Source: JAHRVQ01 sp051278195 (GTDB lineage Bacteria > Pseudomonadota > Gammaproteobacteria > Pseudomonadales > Azotimanducaceae). From it: a DNA stretch of 64,000 nucleotides. Under the pieces are notes generated by a model, which made no database searches, had not been told where the DNA came from, and was given only the letters and a program-made list of their open reading frames with translations. The stretch's first letter is position 1, and each line of letters opens with the position of its first letter. Made by a program: the position numbers and the translations under genes. The stretch is taken from the NCBI GenBank assembly GCA_051278195.1, contig JBNMQM010000014.1:1-64000 (forward strand), given 5' to 3'. Positions 44,682-52,684 of the stretch are shown here, piece by piece.

Positions 44682-45357
44682 GCGCCTATTATTGGTGGAA
44701 GACGAAGGTAAACTGCGAGAGCAATTGCAGGATATTTTGGAGCGCCACGAGTACACCGTAGATCAGGCGTCTGATGGCATGGAAGGCCTGTATCTGGCAC
44801 AAAAATTTTCCTTTGATGTCGCGGTTATTGATCTCGGTTTGCCGAAAGTGCCTGGCCTCGAAATCGTCAAGAAAATTCGTGAAGAGGGTCGTGAGTATCC
44901 TATTTTGATACTGACAGCGAGAGCCGACTGGCAGGACAAAGTTGACGGTCTGGCGGCCGGCGCCGACGACTACCTGGTAAAGCCTTTTCATGTTCAAGAA
45001 TTATTGGCGCGATTGGACGCTTTGATTCGACGGGCATCAGGGAAATTGACTCCGTTGCTGGTCTGCGGCCCGATCCAAATGGATATGCGAGGTAAGCGGG
45101 TGACAGTCGACGAAGGCAATATTGATCTAACCGCCTTCGAATACAATCTTTTGCATTATTTGATGCAACGCCCCGGAGAAGTTGTGTCTAAGACGGAGCT
45201 GACAGAACACCTTTATGAGCAAGACTTTGATCGCGACAGTAATGTGATTGAGGTCTTCGTCGGTCGTTTAAGAAAGAAGCTTGACCCGACGAACAAGCTG
45301 AAACCAATCGAGACAGTCCGTGGTCAGGGTTATCGATTCATGCTGTCTGCACCCTGA
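44674..45357 (+). CDS. PhoP-like response regulator (OmpR family)
   Basis: A 227-residue regulator. Receiver domain (1-115) with acidic pocket VEDE, phospho-acceptor in VIDLGLP (near 51), switch ILTARADWQDKVDGL and KPFH. C-terminal winged helix (130-225) with LTAFEYNLLHYLM, EVFVGRLRKKLD and TVRGQGYRF. The receiver sequence from VIDLGLP through WQDKV and ADDYLVKPFH is very close to PhoP. It should bind the direct-repeat operator upstream of the operon. Start ATG 44674 fits the family. Confidence 0.93.
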   Translation: MSKRLLLVEDEGKLREQLQDILERHEYTVDQASDGMEGLYLAQKFSFDVAVIDLGLPKVPGLEIVKKIREEGREYPILILTARADWQDKVDGLAAGADDYLVKPFHVQELLARLDALIRRASGKLTPLLVCGPIQMDMRGKRVTVDEGNIDLTAFEYNLLHYLMQRPGEVVSKTELTEHLYEQDFDRDSNVIEVFVGRLRKKLDPTNKLKPIETVRGQGYRFMLSAP

Positions 45358-45360
45358 TCT

Positions 45361-46716
45361 GTGAGTAAATCTTTCTCTTTACGGGGTCGAATATTATGGT
45401 CGGCGGCTCTCGTGTTGTTTGTTTTCCTCGGTTTGATGGGGCTGGTATTAGATCAAGCGTTCCAGCGCACTGCTGAACAAAGTGTCGAAGAGAAACTGCG
45501 CATTCAAATATATGGGTTGCTATCGGTAACCGACGTGAACGGCGGCGAGCTGTTATTGCCGGAAGCATTGCAGGAGCCGCGCTTTAACAATCCCGGTTCT
45601 GGTTTGTTTGCTTTTGTACGCAACAACGATGGTCAGGAATTGTGGCGCAGTCCATCAGCTATCACCCTGGACTTTTCTCCGGAGCAAACTCAATCGCAGT
45701 ACATGGCACTTGCGCCAGGTCAGGATCGATTTGCAAGAATGGTCGATCAGGATGTCTTTTATCTTGCCTACAAGATTCTTTGGTTAGGTGCCGGTGATGA
45801 ATCACTTGAGTTTGTGTTTGTCGTGATGGAATCCATAGACGGCTACCAGAGCCAGCTAAACAGTTTTCGTAATAACCTATGGGGTTGGTTAGTCCTGGTG
45901 GGTTTTGTTTTGATCGCGGTTCAAGGTTTGGTGATGAATTGGGGGTTAAAGCCGCTGGGCTCGCTCGCTGAAGATCTTGCTGCGATTGAGAGCGGAGGCC
46001 AGGAAGGGCTTAGTGGCGCTTATCCTGACGAGCTGACAGGCGTGACACGAAATCTCAATATTCTAATATCCAGTGAGCGCACTCAGAGAGAAAAGTATCG
46101 TACGACGATGGCGGATCTGGCGCACAGCATCAAAACGCCGTTAGCTATTCTAAAGGGAAGTGCTTCACAGCTCGAAACGGGAGCTCCTCTGCCCGAGGTT
46201 CGTCAGACTATTGATGAGCAGGTCGACCGAATGGATGAAATTGTGGCCTATCAATTGGAGCGAGCAATGAGTGATGCTTCCAGCTTGATAAAGCGTGCCA
46301 TTGATGTGGTGCCGGTCACAGAACGTCTTGTGGTAGCGATGGCTAAGGTCTATCCAGATACAACGGTCGAGCTGGTGCAACAAGACTGCACATTTTTTGG
46401 TGATGAGCGAGACCTAATGGAACTGTTGGGTAACCTCGTGGACAATGCGTGCAAGTATGGGCAAGCGCATGTTGTGATTCATGTGGGTGAATCCGACAGT
46501 CATGGTCTTTTAATGGTGGTTGAAGATGATGGCACTGGTATACCGCTTATCAGGCGTAGCGAGGTGTTGCAGCGGGGCGCTCGGCTTGATTCTAAGCCTG
46601 TTGGGCAAGGTATTGGCTTGGCGGTTGTGACAGAAATTACGGCGCGCTATCAGGGGCATATTCAGATATCAGATAGTGAATTGGGTGGCGCTCGCGTCAG
46701 TGTCCAGTTTGGTTAG
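45361..46716 (+). CDS. PhoQ-like sensor histidine kinase
   Basis: A 451-residue membrane kinase with two membrane helices (about 12-34 and 174-196) enclosing a periplasmic sensor of about 140 residues, a HAMP-like segment, the H-box DLAHSIKTPLAIL (His near 254) and an ATPase domain with LVDNACKYG, DDGTGIP and GQGIGLAVV. H-box and domain order match PhoQ. The periplasmic domain lacks the strongly acidic patch of enterobacterial PhoQ as far as I can see, so its signal may differ. GTG start at 45361, three bases after the regulator stop. Confidence 0.92.
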   Translation: MSKSFSLRGRILWSAALVLFVFLGLMGLVLDQAFQRTAEQSVEEKLRIQIYGLLSVTDVNGGELLLPEALQEPRFNNPGSGLFAFVRNNDGQELWRSPSAITLDFSPEQTQSQYMALAPGQDRFARMVDQDVFYLAYKILWLGAGDESLEFVFVVMESIDGYQSQLNSFRNNLWGWLVLVGFVLIAVQGLVMNWGLKPLGSLAEDLAAIESGGQEGLSGAYPDELTGVTRNLNILISSERTQREKYRTTMADLAHSIKTPLAILKGSASQLETGAPLPEVRQTIDEQVDRMDEIVAYQLERAMSDASSLIKRAIDVVPVTERLVVAMAKVYPDTTVELVQQDCTFFGDERDLMELLGNLVDNACKYGQAHVVIHVGESDSHGLLMVVEDDGTGIPLIRRSEVLQRGARLDSKPVGQGIGLAVVTEITARYQGHIQISDSELGGARVSVQFG

Positions 46717-46870
46717 CGGCACAGTTAGTAGCGGCAGATTTTTCCATCCGAATCAGTCGTCCTGCTTCAAAAGTGAGCGCGTCCTAGTAGCCGCTCTGGA
46801 GTTTGATATCGCCTTTTTCTACCAGATAAATGCCGCAGCGGAGGGCCAAGCCAGGTGACGCGATTGTCAG

Positions 46871-46912
46871 TAACCACAGCCCTAACTACAGCCCTAACTA
46901 CAGCCCTAACAA
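46871..46912. repeat. 12-bp tandem repeat between convergent genes
   Basis: Three and a half units of TAACTACAGCCC (first copy TAACCACAGCCC) lie between the sensor kinase and the DUF349 gene, ending 9 bp before the latter's stop. Non-coding. Confidence 0.85.
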
Positions 46913-46920
46913 CGGGCGCT

Positions 46921-49563
46921 TCAAATAGGCAGTCCCAATTTGATAGCGATCTTTTCAAACCTTGGCGATAGGTCGGCTGCTTTGCTCTTGGTCGAAAACC
47001 ACTCTGTGAGTAGCCCTTGGACTTGTTCTTGTTCGCTGCGAGTTTCTTTCTGACCCAGTGATAACTCTCGATTCAGACGTTCTACCTGGTAGCCCATCCG
47101 AGCTTGTTGGCTAGATTCCGGCGAGGGAAGCTCTGCCAATATTTCGAGTCGGATGATTAGCAGTCCCTGTTCTTCAGCGGCTCGTTCGCAACGGTCACTC
47201 AATGCCTTTGTTAGATTTGCATCAAGCTGAACATCACCTTGTAGTCCTGCATCTAGCTCCACCTCGCTGATGTCGCCGGCGTCGAATCGATCGAGTAGCT
47301 GGCAACGACGTTGATAGTCTTGAAACATTTGCTGCTGATTTGCCAGAGCTTGATGCTTGAGTAACTGTTCTGCCTTCTTGATGAGCTTTGAAGCTTCTGT
47401 CTGTAGAGAACGTTGGTCTTTATCCATAGGAATGGCGCCGCTTTCTTTACGAAATGCTGCGATATCACCTCGGTTGAGCATCTGATCACTATCGAGCTGT
47501 TGGCTAAAAGCGTTGCAGAGGTCGCGAAACTGCTGTGCTGTTTCTTTTGCTGCACTCTTTGCGGCAGTTTGCCCTTCGTCGCGGCGCGTGAACACTGCGT
47601 CGCATTGGGTACGAAAAGCCTTCCACAGTTTCTGATCTTGGCGTCGATCCGTGATACCAATCGACTTCCAATTTTGCTGTGCGGACTTGGCTCGATTCAC
47701 CAAATCGTTGATACCTGCTTCCTGCTCCAAGAGATCAGTGATTTCCTGGATGAGTGCACTTTTCTTTTCGGCATTGCCAGTCTGTTCTGCTCTTATTCGA
47801 GCTTGAACTGGCTGAAGTGCCTCGTCGAAACGTTTATCGATCGTTTTGATATCTTTGCGTGGGACGTTCGCATACTGTCGCCACTCGGTTTTGGCCCGCT
47901 GAATAATATCGGCCATTGATTTCCAATCGGTTTGTGACCAGTCATGTTCGCTGTTGATTAATTCTAGAGAAACGCAGATTTTTTCGCGCTCTTGTAGATT
48001 AAGTTTGCGAGTTTGTTCTTGCTCATTGAAGAATTCAGCACAAGGTGCAAAGGCCTGATCACCGAGTTTCTTGAACTTGCTCCAAGACTTTTGCGCAGGC
48101 CTGCTGTCCGATGAACCTAATTTTTTCCATTCGTCCTGCAGCTCTTTTATCGCCCGAGCTTTTTCAGGTGGTGCGATGCTTGCGTCTTCTGCTAGCAGCT
48201 TCATCTTTTCGCACAATTCTTCTCGTTTTGGCTGAGTTGCGAAACCCTGCCAATCCTTGAGTTCCTGTAGTTTGGACTGTAGCTGCTGAATATTTGTGCT
48301 TTGAGCACTGTCAGGACGAATTGTTTCTACAAGTTTCGATACTTTAGCGCTGGCACGGTTTGCAGCTTTGATATGTCCGGCAGTCACTTCGGTGTCGAGC
48401 TTATCGACAGCAGCCTGAATTTCGTTATGTTGTGCGAGTTGCTCGGCAGCGACCTTGGCTTTATCTGTTATGACCTGTTCAATCTGTTGCGTGGCCGAGT
48501 CGAAATCTTCTGGTTTTGGAAATGCTTCTGGCCAGTTTAGGCTAGCCAATTGTGATTTAAACTGATCCAGAGCCAGGTTTTTTCCGCTGCTAAGCAGCGA
48601 CTGCCAACGGCGTTCTGCGTTGACCAATTCAGTAAGGTCATTGGTGTGTTGGTGACGAAGTTGTGTCTCCGTTTCAGGCCAATCGTTGGCTATTTCTGAG
48701 AGTGTCTTTTGCAGGTGAGCAACCTTGGGAGTGCCAGTGCATTCTGAACGCAGAGCTTCACAGCGTGCAACGAGAGCATTCACCGCTTCTCTGATGAGTT
48801 CAGCCGGATCGGGTATTGCAGCCGCTTTTTCTTCGCACTGTTCGATTAAACCCATGATCACCGGTTTGAATGTTTCCGCTGGTGGCTGACCATCGATTTG
48901 GTGCCACTCATGTCTTAATGCGTCTATGCGCCTTGTGTAATCTGGATTGTGCGCAGCGTTCAGTAATGTTGTGAGCTTGTCCTGAACCGCTTGCATGGTA
49001 AATTCGCTTGCCTTGAGTTCCTCACGAGAATGATTCAAGACCTGCAATTTGCTTTTGGCAATGCGGGCAACATTTTTATCGCGATCAAAAAAGTGCTGTT
49101 GTACTTTTAGTAATATCGTTTCTTCTTCTAAGCGTGCGACGCAGTGTTGATGAACGCGGCTCAAATTGTCAGCAAACAATATTTCGCCAAGCTCCGCGTC
49201 CCCACTAATTAATTCGGTGGCACGAAGCCGAAAGTCTTCAGCGGGAGCATGCATCGCAATTGCTTTGAGAAGATGTGACGGTAAGTCCGCCGAGACCACA
49301 TCGAGATGTTGTAAATCGGTTCCAACCACAATTGCCCAGCGAGTGGCCGCTTCGTTGCTGATGGAAGACGTTTCCGTCGTTAGGCTCAGTAATGTATCGG
49401 TGTCATCGATCAGCCCCAGAGCAGCTTGTCTGACGTCTTTGTCAGCGTCGTCTTTAGCAAGCTGCGTGAGAACTTCGAGGGCGAGTTTGCCCGATAGTAC
49501 GCTTTGCAAGCGGACTTTCGGGTCATTATGTTGCCATTTGGGCGATAGTGGATTTATTTTCAT
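46921..49563 (-). CDS. DUF349 repeat protein
   Basis: An 880-residue helical protein. The N-terminal 130 residues resemble HEAT repeats (DPKVRLQSVLSG, KDVRQAALGLIDD), followed by several DUF349 units of about 70 residues recognisable by W-x-x-I/L-G and KKFKxLGD-like blocks (EWKKLGSSDSRPAQKSWSKF, NWKSIGITDRRQDQKLWKAF). High Gln/Glu/Lys content suggests extended helices. The family is widespread in gammaproteobacteria but has no settled function; cytosolic. ATG 49563. Confidence 0.88.
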   Translation of the reverse strand: MKINPLSPKWQHNDPKVRLQSVLSGKLALEVLTQLAKDDADKDVRQAALGLIDDTDTLLSLTTETSSISNEAATRWAIVVGTDLQHLDVVSADLPSHLLKAIAMHAPAEDFRLRATELISGDAELGEILFADNLSRVHQHCVARLEEETILLKVQQHFFDRDKNVARIAKSKLQVLNHSREELKASEFTMQAVQDKLTTLLNAAHNPDYTRRIDALRHEWHQIDGQPPAETFKPVIMGLIEQCEEKAAAIPDPAELIREAVNALVARCEALRSECTGTPKVAHLQKTLSEIANDWPETETQLRHQHTNDLTELVNAERRWQSLLSSGKNLALDQFKSQLASLNWPEAFPKPEDFDSATQQIEQVITDKAKVAAEQLAQHNEIQAAVDKLDTEVTAGHIKAANRASAKVSKLVETIRPDSAQSTNIQQLQSKLQELKDWQGFATQPKREELCEKMKLLAEDASIAPPEKARAIKELQDEWKKLGSSDSRPAQKSWSKFKKLGDQAFAPCAEFFNEQEQTRKLNLQEREKICVSLELINSEHDWSQTDWKSMADIIQRAKTEWRQYANVPRKDIKTIDKRFDEALQPVQARIRAEQTGNAEKKSALIQEITDLLEQEAGINDLVNRAKSAQQNWKSIGITDRRQDQKLWKAFRTQCDAVFTRRDEGQTAAKSAAKETAQQFRDLCNAFSQQLDSDQMLNRGDIAAFRKESGAIPMDKDQRSLQTEASKLIKKAEQLLKHQALANQQQMFQDYQRRCQLLDRFDAGDISEVELDAGLQGDVQLDANLTKALSDRCERAAEEQGLLIIRLEILAELPSPESSQQARMGYQVERLNRELSLGQKETRSEQEQVQGLLTEWFSTKSKAADLSPRFEKIAIKLGLPI

Positions 49564-49618
49564 GCCAATATTCAGGACAGGTGTTTGCCCGATAACCTTT
49601 CATGAGAGGGTGAGCGGA

Positions 49619-49858
49619 TCAGAGTTTATTATGAGATCCGTCGCAGAGCGGTTGCCCTGCTGTCAGTTTACAGCCGCAGAAGTATACAGTTTTACTCTCT
49701 GTTGCCTCAAATTTAGTAGGCTCAAATTCAGTGCCATTATGCGAACCGTCACAAAGTGGTTGTTTGGCACTCTTGCCGCAAGCACACCAGAAGTAGTTTT
49801 TGCCTTCTATAACGTCAAGGGCATAGGGTGATTTTTGGGGCATATCAGGTGTAGCCAT
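49619..49858 (-). CDS. Double CDGSH iron-sulfur protein
   Basis: A 79-residue protein with two CDGSH clusters: CACGKSAKQPLCDGSH and CGCKLTAGQPLCDGSH. Each has the Cys-x-Cys...Cys...His ligand set for a [2Fe-2S] centre of the mitoNEET class. The duplicated form is typical of bacterial CDGSH proteins, which may act in iron-sulfur or redox handling in the cytosol. It is upstream of the DUF349 gene on the same strand, 55 bp apart. Confidence 0.93.
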   Translation of the reverse strand: MATPDMPQKSPYALDVIEGKNYFWCACGKSAKQPLCDGSHNGTEFEPTKFEATESKTVYFCGCKLTAGQPLCDGSHNKL

Positions 49859-49974
49859 GGAATATCTCCAATTTTCGAATCAGCGGCATTTAAGCCCTAT
49901 TGTTGGTGCAATAGCAATGTTGAAATACCCGGTACTACCCAATATCATCGGGAACTTAAATTTGAGGCTTAATC

Positions 49975-51090
49975 ATGGACTTTTCTTTCTCTGACGAACA
50001 ATCGATGCTCGTCGACAGTGTGCAGCGATTTATTCAGAACGACTACGGTTTTGATGCACGACAAAAGCTCATCAGTACCGATGAGGGGTTTTCTCCTGCC
50101 AACTGGAAAAGCTTCGCTGACTTGGGGTGGCTGGCATTGCCTTTTTCTGAAGAGCTAGGTGGGTTTGGTGGCGGTCCAGTCGATACCATGATTTTGATGG
50201 AAGAATTTGGCAAAGGTCTGGTGGTCGAGCCCTATCTCACGACGATACTGCTGGCGGGAAAATGCCTTGAGCATGTTGGTGGTCAGGCAGACCTGATCTC
50301 AGAGATTATTGCTGGTGAGAAGCTAGGGGCATTGGCGTTTGTTGAGTCCCAGGCCAGGTTTAATCTCTCTGATATCAAGACCACTGCTGCCGAGTCTGGC
50401 GGTAGTTACAATATCACTGGCGCTAAGGGCGTGGTGTTGGGTGGACCGACGGCTGATTTCTTTGTCGTTCCGGCGCGCACCAGCGGTGAACAAAGAGACA
50501 CGACGGGTATCAGTTTGTTTTTGGTGAGCAAGGGCGCTGCAGGTTTGAGTCAGCGTGATTACGCGACTGTAGACGGCCATCGTGCTTCTGAATTGGTGTT
50601 AGATAACGTCGCAGGCGAACTGCTAGGCACGCTAGACGAGGGTTTTGCGGTGCTCGAAAGAGTGACAGACGAGGCAATCATTGCAATCGGTGCCGAGGCG
50701 GTTGGCGCTATGGAAGTGATGTACAAAACCACTGTGGAATACTGTAAAAACCGCGAACAATTCGGTCAGCCAATTGGTAAATTCCAGGTATTGCAGCATC
50801 GTATGGTGGATATGTTTGTTGAGCATGAGCAAACCAAGTCTCTGCTTTATATGGCTGCCATGCGGCTCAGCGAAGAATACGGAACCGCTGCAAAAAAGGC
50901 CGTTTCAGGCTTAAAAGTTCAAGTTTGTAAGGGCGGCAAGTTTGTTGGCCAGAGTGCTATCCAGTTGCACGGTGGTATGGGCATGACGGAAGAAATGAGC
51001 GTCGGTCATTACTTTAAACGCGTCACGGTGCTAGAAACCCTATTCGGCAATGGGGACTACCATCTGAAGAAATACGCGCAGGTCGCCTGA
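49975..51090 (+). CDS. Acyl-CoA dehydrogenase
   Basis: A 371-residue flavoprotein. The N-terminal helical domain starts MDFSFSDEQSMLVDSVQRF; FAD-contact segments NREQFGQPIGKFQVLQHR and QLHGGMGMTEEMSVGHYFKR are clear. The overall form resembles the small-subunit type of pimeloyl-CoA dehydrogenase; these often work with a second related dehydrogenase, which is absent here. It would introduce an alpha-beta double bond into an acyl-CoA. Its TGA overlaps the hydrolase ATG by one base, implying a shared pathway. Confidence 0.9.
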   Translation: MDFSFSDEQSMLVDSVQRFIQNDYGFDARQKLISTDEGFSPANWKSFADLGWLALPFSEELGGFGGGPVDTMILMEEFGKGLVVEPYLTTILLAGKCLEHVGGQADLISEIIAGEKLGALAFVESQARFNLSDIKTTAAESGGSYNITGAKGVVLGGPTADFFVVPARTSGEQRDTTGISLFLVSKGAAGLSQRDYATVDGHRASELVLDNVAGELLGTLDEGFAVLERVTDEAIIAIGAEAVGAMEVMYKTTVEYCKNREQFGQPIGKFQVLQHRMVDMFVEHEQTKSLLYMAAMRLSEEYGTAAKKAVSGLKVQVCKGGKFVGQSAIQLHGGMGMTEEMSVGHYFKRVTVLETLFGNGDYHLKKYAQVA

Positions 51091-51950
51091 TGAGTGATAC
51101 GCCGGATTGGTTCTGGGCAGCCGTTGAGGACACACCTGATGCTTCGAACATTGAGGTTGAAGACTGCGATATCAATTATTTGACCTGGAGCCAAACCGGT
51201 AGTCCCGGTTTGCTGTTTGTTCACGGTCATAATGCGCACGCCCATTGGTGGGATTTTATAGCGCCAGCATTTAAAGCAAACCATCAAACGGTTGCGCTTG
51301 ATCTATCCGGTATGGGTGACAGTGATCATCGCGACGCCTATTCAAATGATACCTACGTGAAAGAAATCGTGGCGGTTGCTGATGCGGCCAAGCTGCCGAA
51401 GGATAGTATTTTGATTGCCCATAGTTTTGGCGGTATGCAGGCGATTCGAGCCATGGCCCAGCATCCAGATCGGTTTAAAGGTTTAATCCTGGTTGATTCC
51501 GGTGTTCGTCACCCAGATGACATCAAAGAACGTGAACCGCAGCTTGAGCGGTCAAGCCGTCCCAAAGTTTATCCAGAGCGTGACATTGCAATTGCCAGGT
51601 TCCGACTGCAACCCCCCCAGACTTGCGAGAATCAGTATCTGGTGGACCATATCGCGCGCACATCTGTGGAACATGATGAGGGTTGGGTTTGGAAGTTTGA
51701 TGAAGAGTTGGGTTCACGGATGACCATGAACGGTGATCTGGAAACTGACCTCAAAGCAATCAAAGGCAAACTATGTCTCATCTACGGCGAAAACAGTGAG
51801 AGCTTCAAGCCTCGCAGCGCCGAATATATGAAAGAGCTGATGCCTGATATGACGCTGATTGAACTCAAAGACGCCCAGCATCATCTGTTTCTTGATCAAC
51901 CTCTCGCGTTCATCGAAGCCGTTAAAGAGACGCTTTCTGACTGGTCTTAA
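51090..51950 (+). CDS. Alpha/beta hydrolase, paralogue of 31067-31975
   Basis: A 286-residue alpha/beta hydrolase with VHGHNAHAHWW (near 45), nucleophile elbow AHSFGGM (Ser near 112) and catalytic His in AQHHLFLDQP (near 263). It shares the unusual NAHAHWW, PPQTCxNxY, GWVWKFDE and HHLFLDQPLAF blocks with the hydrolase at 31067, so the two form one family. Translational coupling to an acyl-CoA dehydrogenase suggests it works on a CoA thioester or ester in the same route; this is inference. Confidence 0.88.
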   Translation: MSDTPDWFWAAVEDTPDASNIEVEDCDINYLTWSQTGSPGLLFVHGHNAHAHWWDFIAPAFKANHQTVALDLSGMGDSDHRDAYSNDTYVKEIVAVADAAKLPKDSILIAHSFGGMQAIRAMAQHPDRFKGLILVDSGVRHPDDIKEREPQLERSSRPKVYPERDIAIARFRLQPPQTCENQYLVDHIARTSVEHDEGWVWKFDEELGSRMTMNGDLETDLKAIKGKLCLIYGENSESFKPRSAEYMKELMPDMTLIELKDAQHHLFLDQPLAFIEAVKETLSDWS

Positions 51951-51969
51951 GTCCCTCTATTGTCGCTTA

Positions 51970-51999
51970 GAACCCCTGAACCCCTGAACCCTTGAACCC
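51970..51999. repeat. 8-bp tandem repeat
   Basis: GAACCCCT occurs twice, followed by GAACCCTT and a partial GAACCC. Confidence 0.9.
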
Positions 52000-52058
52000 G
52001 CGCTGATCCGGGTACTCCGCTCCTCCGCTGCTGGCACCCCTCCGGGGTTCCCTTGCTG

Positions 52059-52292
52059 CCCCCGCGAGCCTAAGGTCTCGTTCCTCTGCCGCGGTGCTAA
52101 CGCTTTGATGCTACGGATCGAAATACCCGAACCACCGCTACTAAATTTGAAACATCCAATATTCTTATAGTCTTTCACGTTATGGATACGGGTAGCTAAA
52201 TTGAGGATGTCAGCTGTTTGTTTACGTAACATCAAGGCTTGTGCCGACCGGAGGAGCGAGGGGGACGCCTAGTCACCTAAGGCTCGCGGGGG
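52059..52292. repeat. 18-bp inverted repeat bounding an AT-rich core
   Basis: CCCCCGCGAGCCTAAGGT (52059-52076) and ACCTAAGGCTCGCGGGGG (52275-52292) are inverted copies with 17 of 18 matches, 198 bp apart. Both arms lie in GC-rich DNA unlike the neighbouring genes. This may be a non-autonomous mobile or dispersed repeat element. Confidence 0.7.
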
Positions 52293-52501
52293 ATCGAGCG
52301 GGACGCGCAGTCAGTAGCCCAGAGGGCCGCAAGACAGTGGAGTAAACGAATGGCTGATATCCGGTGCCATCGCGTTAATGCTGCCGATTGGAGTCAACAA
52401 ATCATCCGCAGATTAGGTGATAAGCTAGATCAATGTGGTCTCAGGTGTTCTCAGCTCAAAAGTATGAGCCTTCACGTTTACATTCCGACTAAGTTCGCCA
52501 T

Positions 52502-52530
52502 AAAAAAAGGGGCCATGCGGCCCCTTTTTT
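52502..52530. terminator. Bidirectional intrinsic terminator
   Basis: A-run, GGGGCC stem, ATGC loop, GGCCCC, T-run. It works in both directions and would end the minus-strand thiolase transcript and any plus-strand transcript from the hydrolase side. Confidence 0.92.
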
Positions 52531-52551
52531 ATTTGCTGTGTTAGCAGAATT

Positions 52552-52684
52552 TAGCAGGCTTCGAACTAGTTGTGGTTTCGCGTAGCGAAACGCAACCGCC
52601 ACAGACTATTTAGCAGGCTTCGAACTAGTTGTGGCTTCGCGTAGCGAAACGCAACCGCCACAGACTATTTAGCAGGCTTCGAAC
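52552..52684. repeat. 59-bp tandem repeats derived from the thiolase 3' end
   Basis: Two direct copies (52552-52610 and 52611-52669) differ by one base, and a third partial copy (52670-52684) is the end of the thiolase gene itself. Each copy carries the last codons and stop of the gene followed by a GTTTCGC-GTA-GCGAAAC hairpin, perfect in the first copy and with one mismatch in the second. Confidence 0.92.

Larger units (their letters stand above)
51951..52668. other. Repeat-rich intergenic region
   Basis: A 718-bp gap with no gene I accept. In order: an 8-bp tandem repeat (51970-51999), a GC-rich block, an AT-rich core (about 52110-52240), a second GC-rich block that contains an inverted copy of the first, a weak 64-codon ORF starting at 52350 that reads through the terminator, a bidirectional terminator (52502-52530), and 59-bp tandem repeats ending at the thiolase stop. 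Confidence 0.7.

Noticed and set aside
49166..49831. 221-codon plus-strand ORF opposite DUF349 and CDGSH genes
   Set aside because: It is antisense to two well-supported genes and has no domain.
51957..52235. 92-codon minus-strand ORF
   Set aside because: The C-terminal half is encoded by the GC-rich and 8-bp repeats, and no ribosome site or domain supports it.
52350..52544. 64-codon plus-strand ORF with a GGAG site
   Set aside because: Its last 15 codons are made of the terminator hairpin and T-run, its composition is unlike neighbouring proteins and no motif is visible.
52552..52684. CRISPR-like array
   Set aside because: The copies are contiguous tandem repeats without unique spacers and derive from the thiolase gene end.
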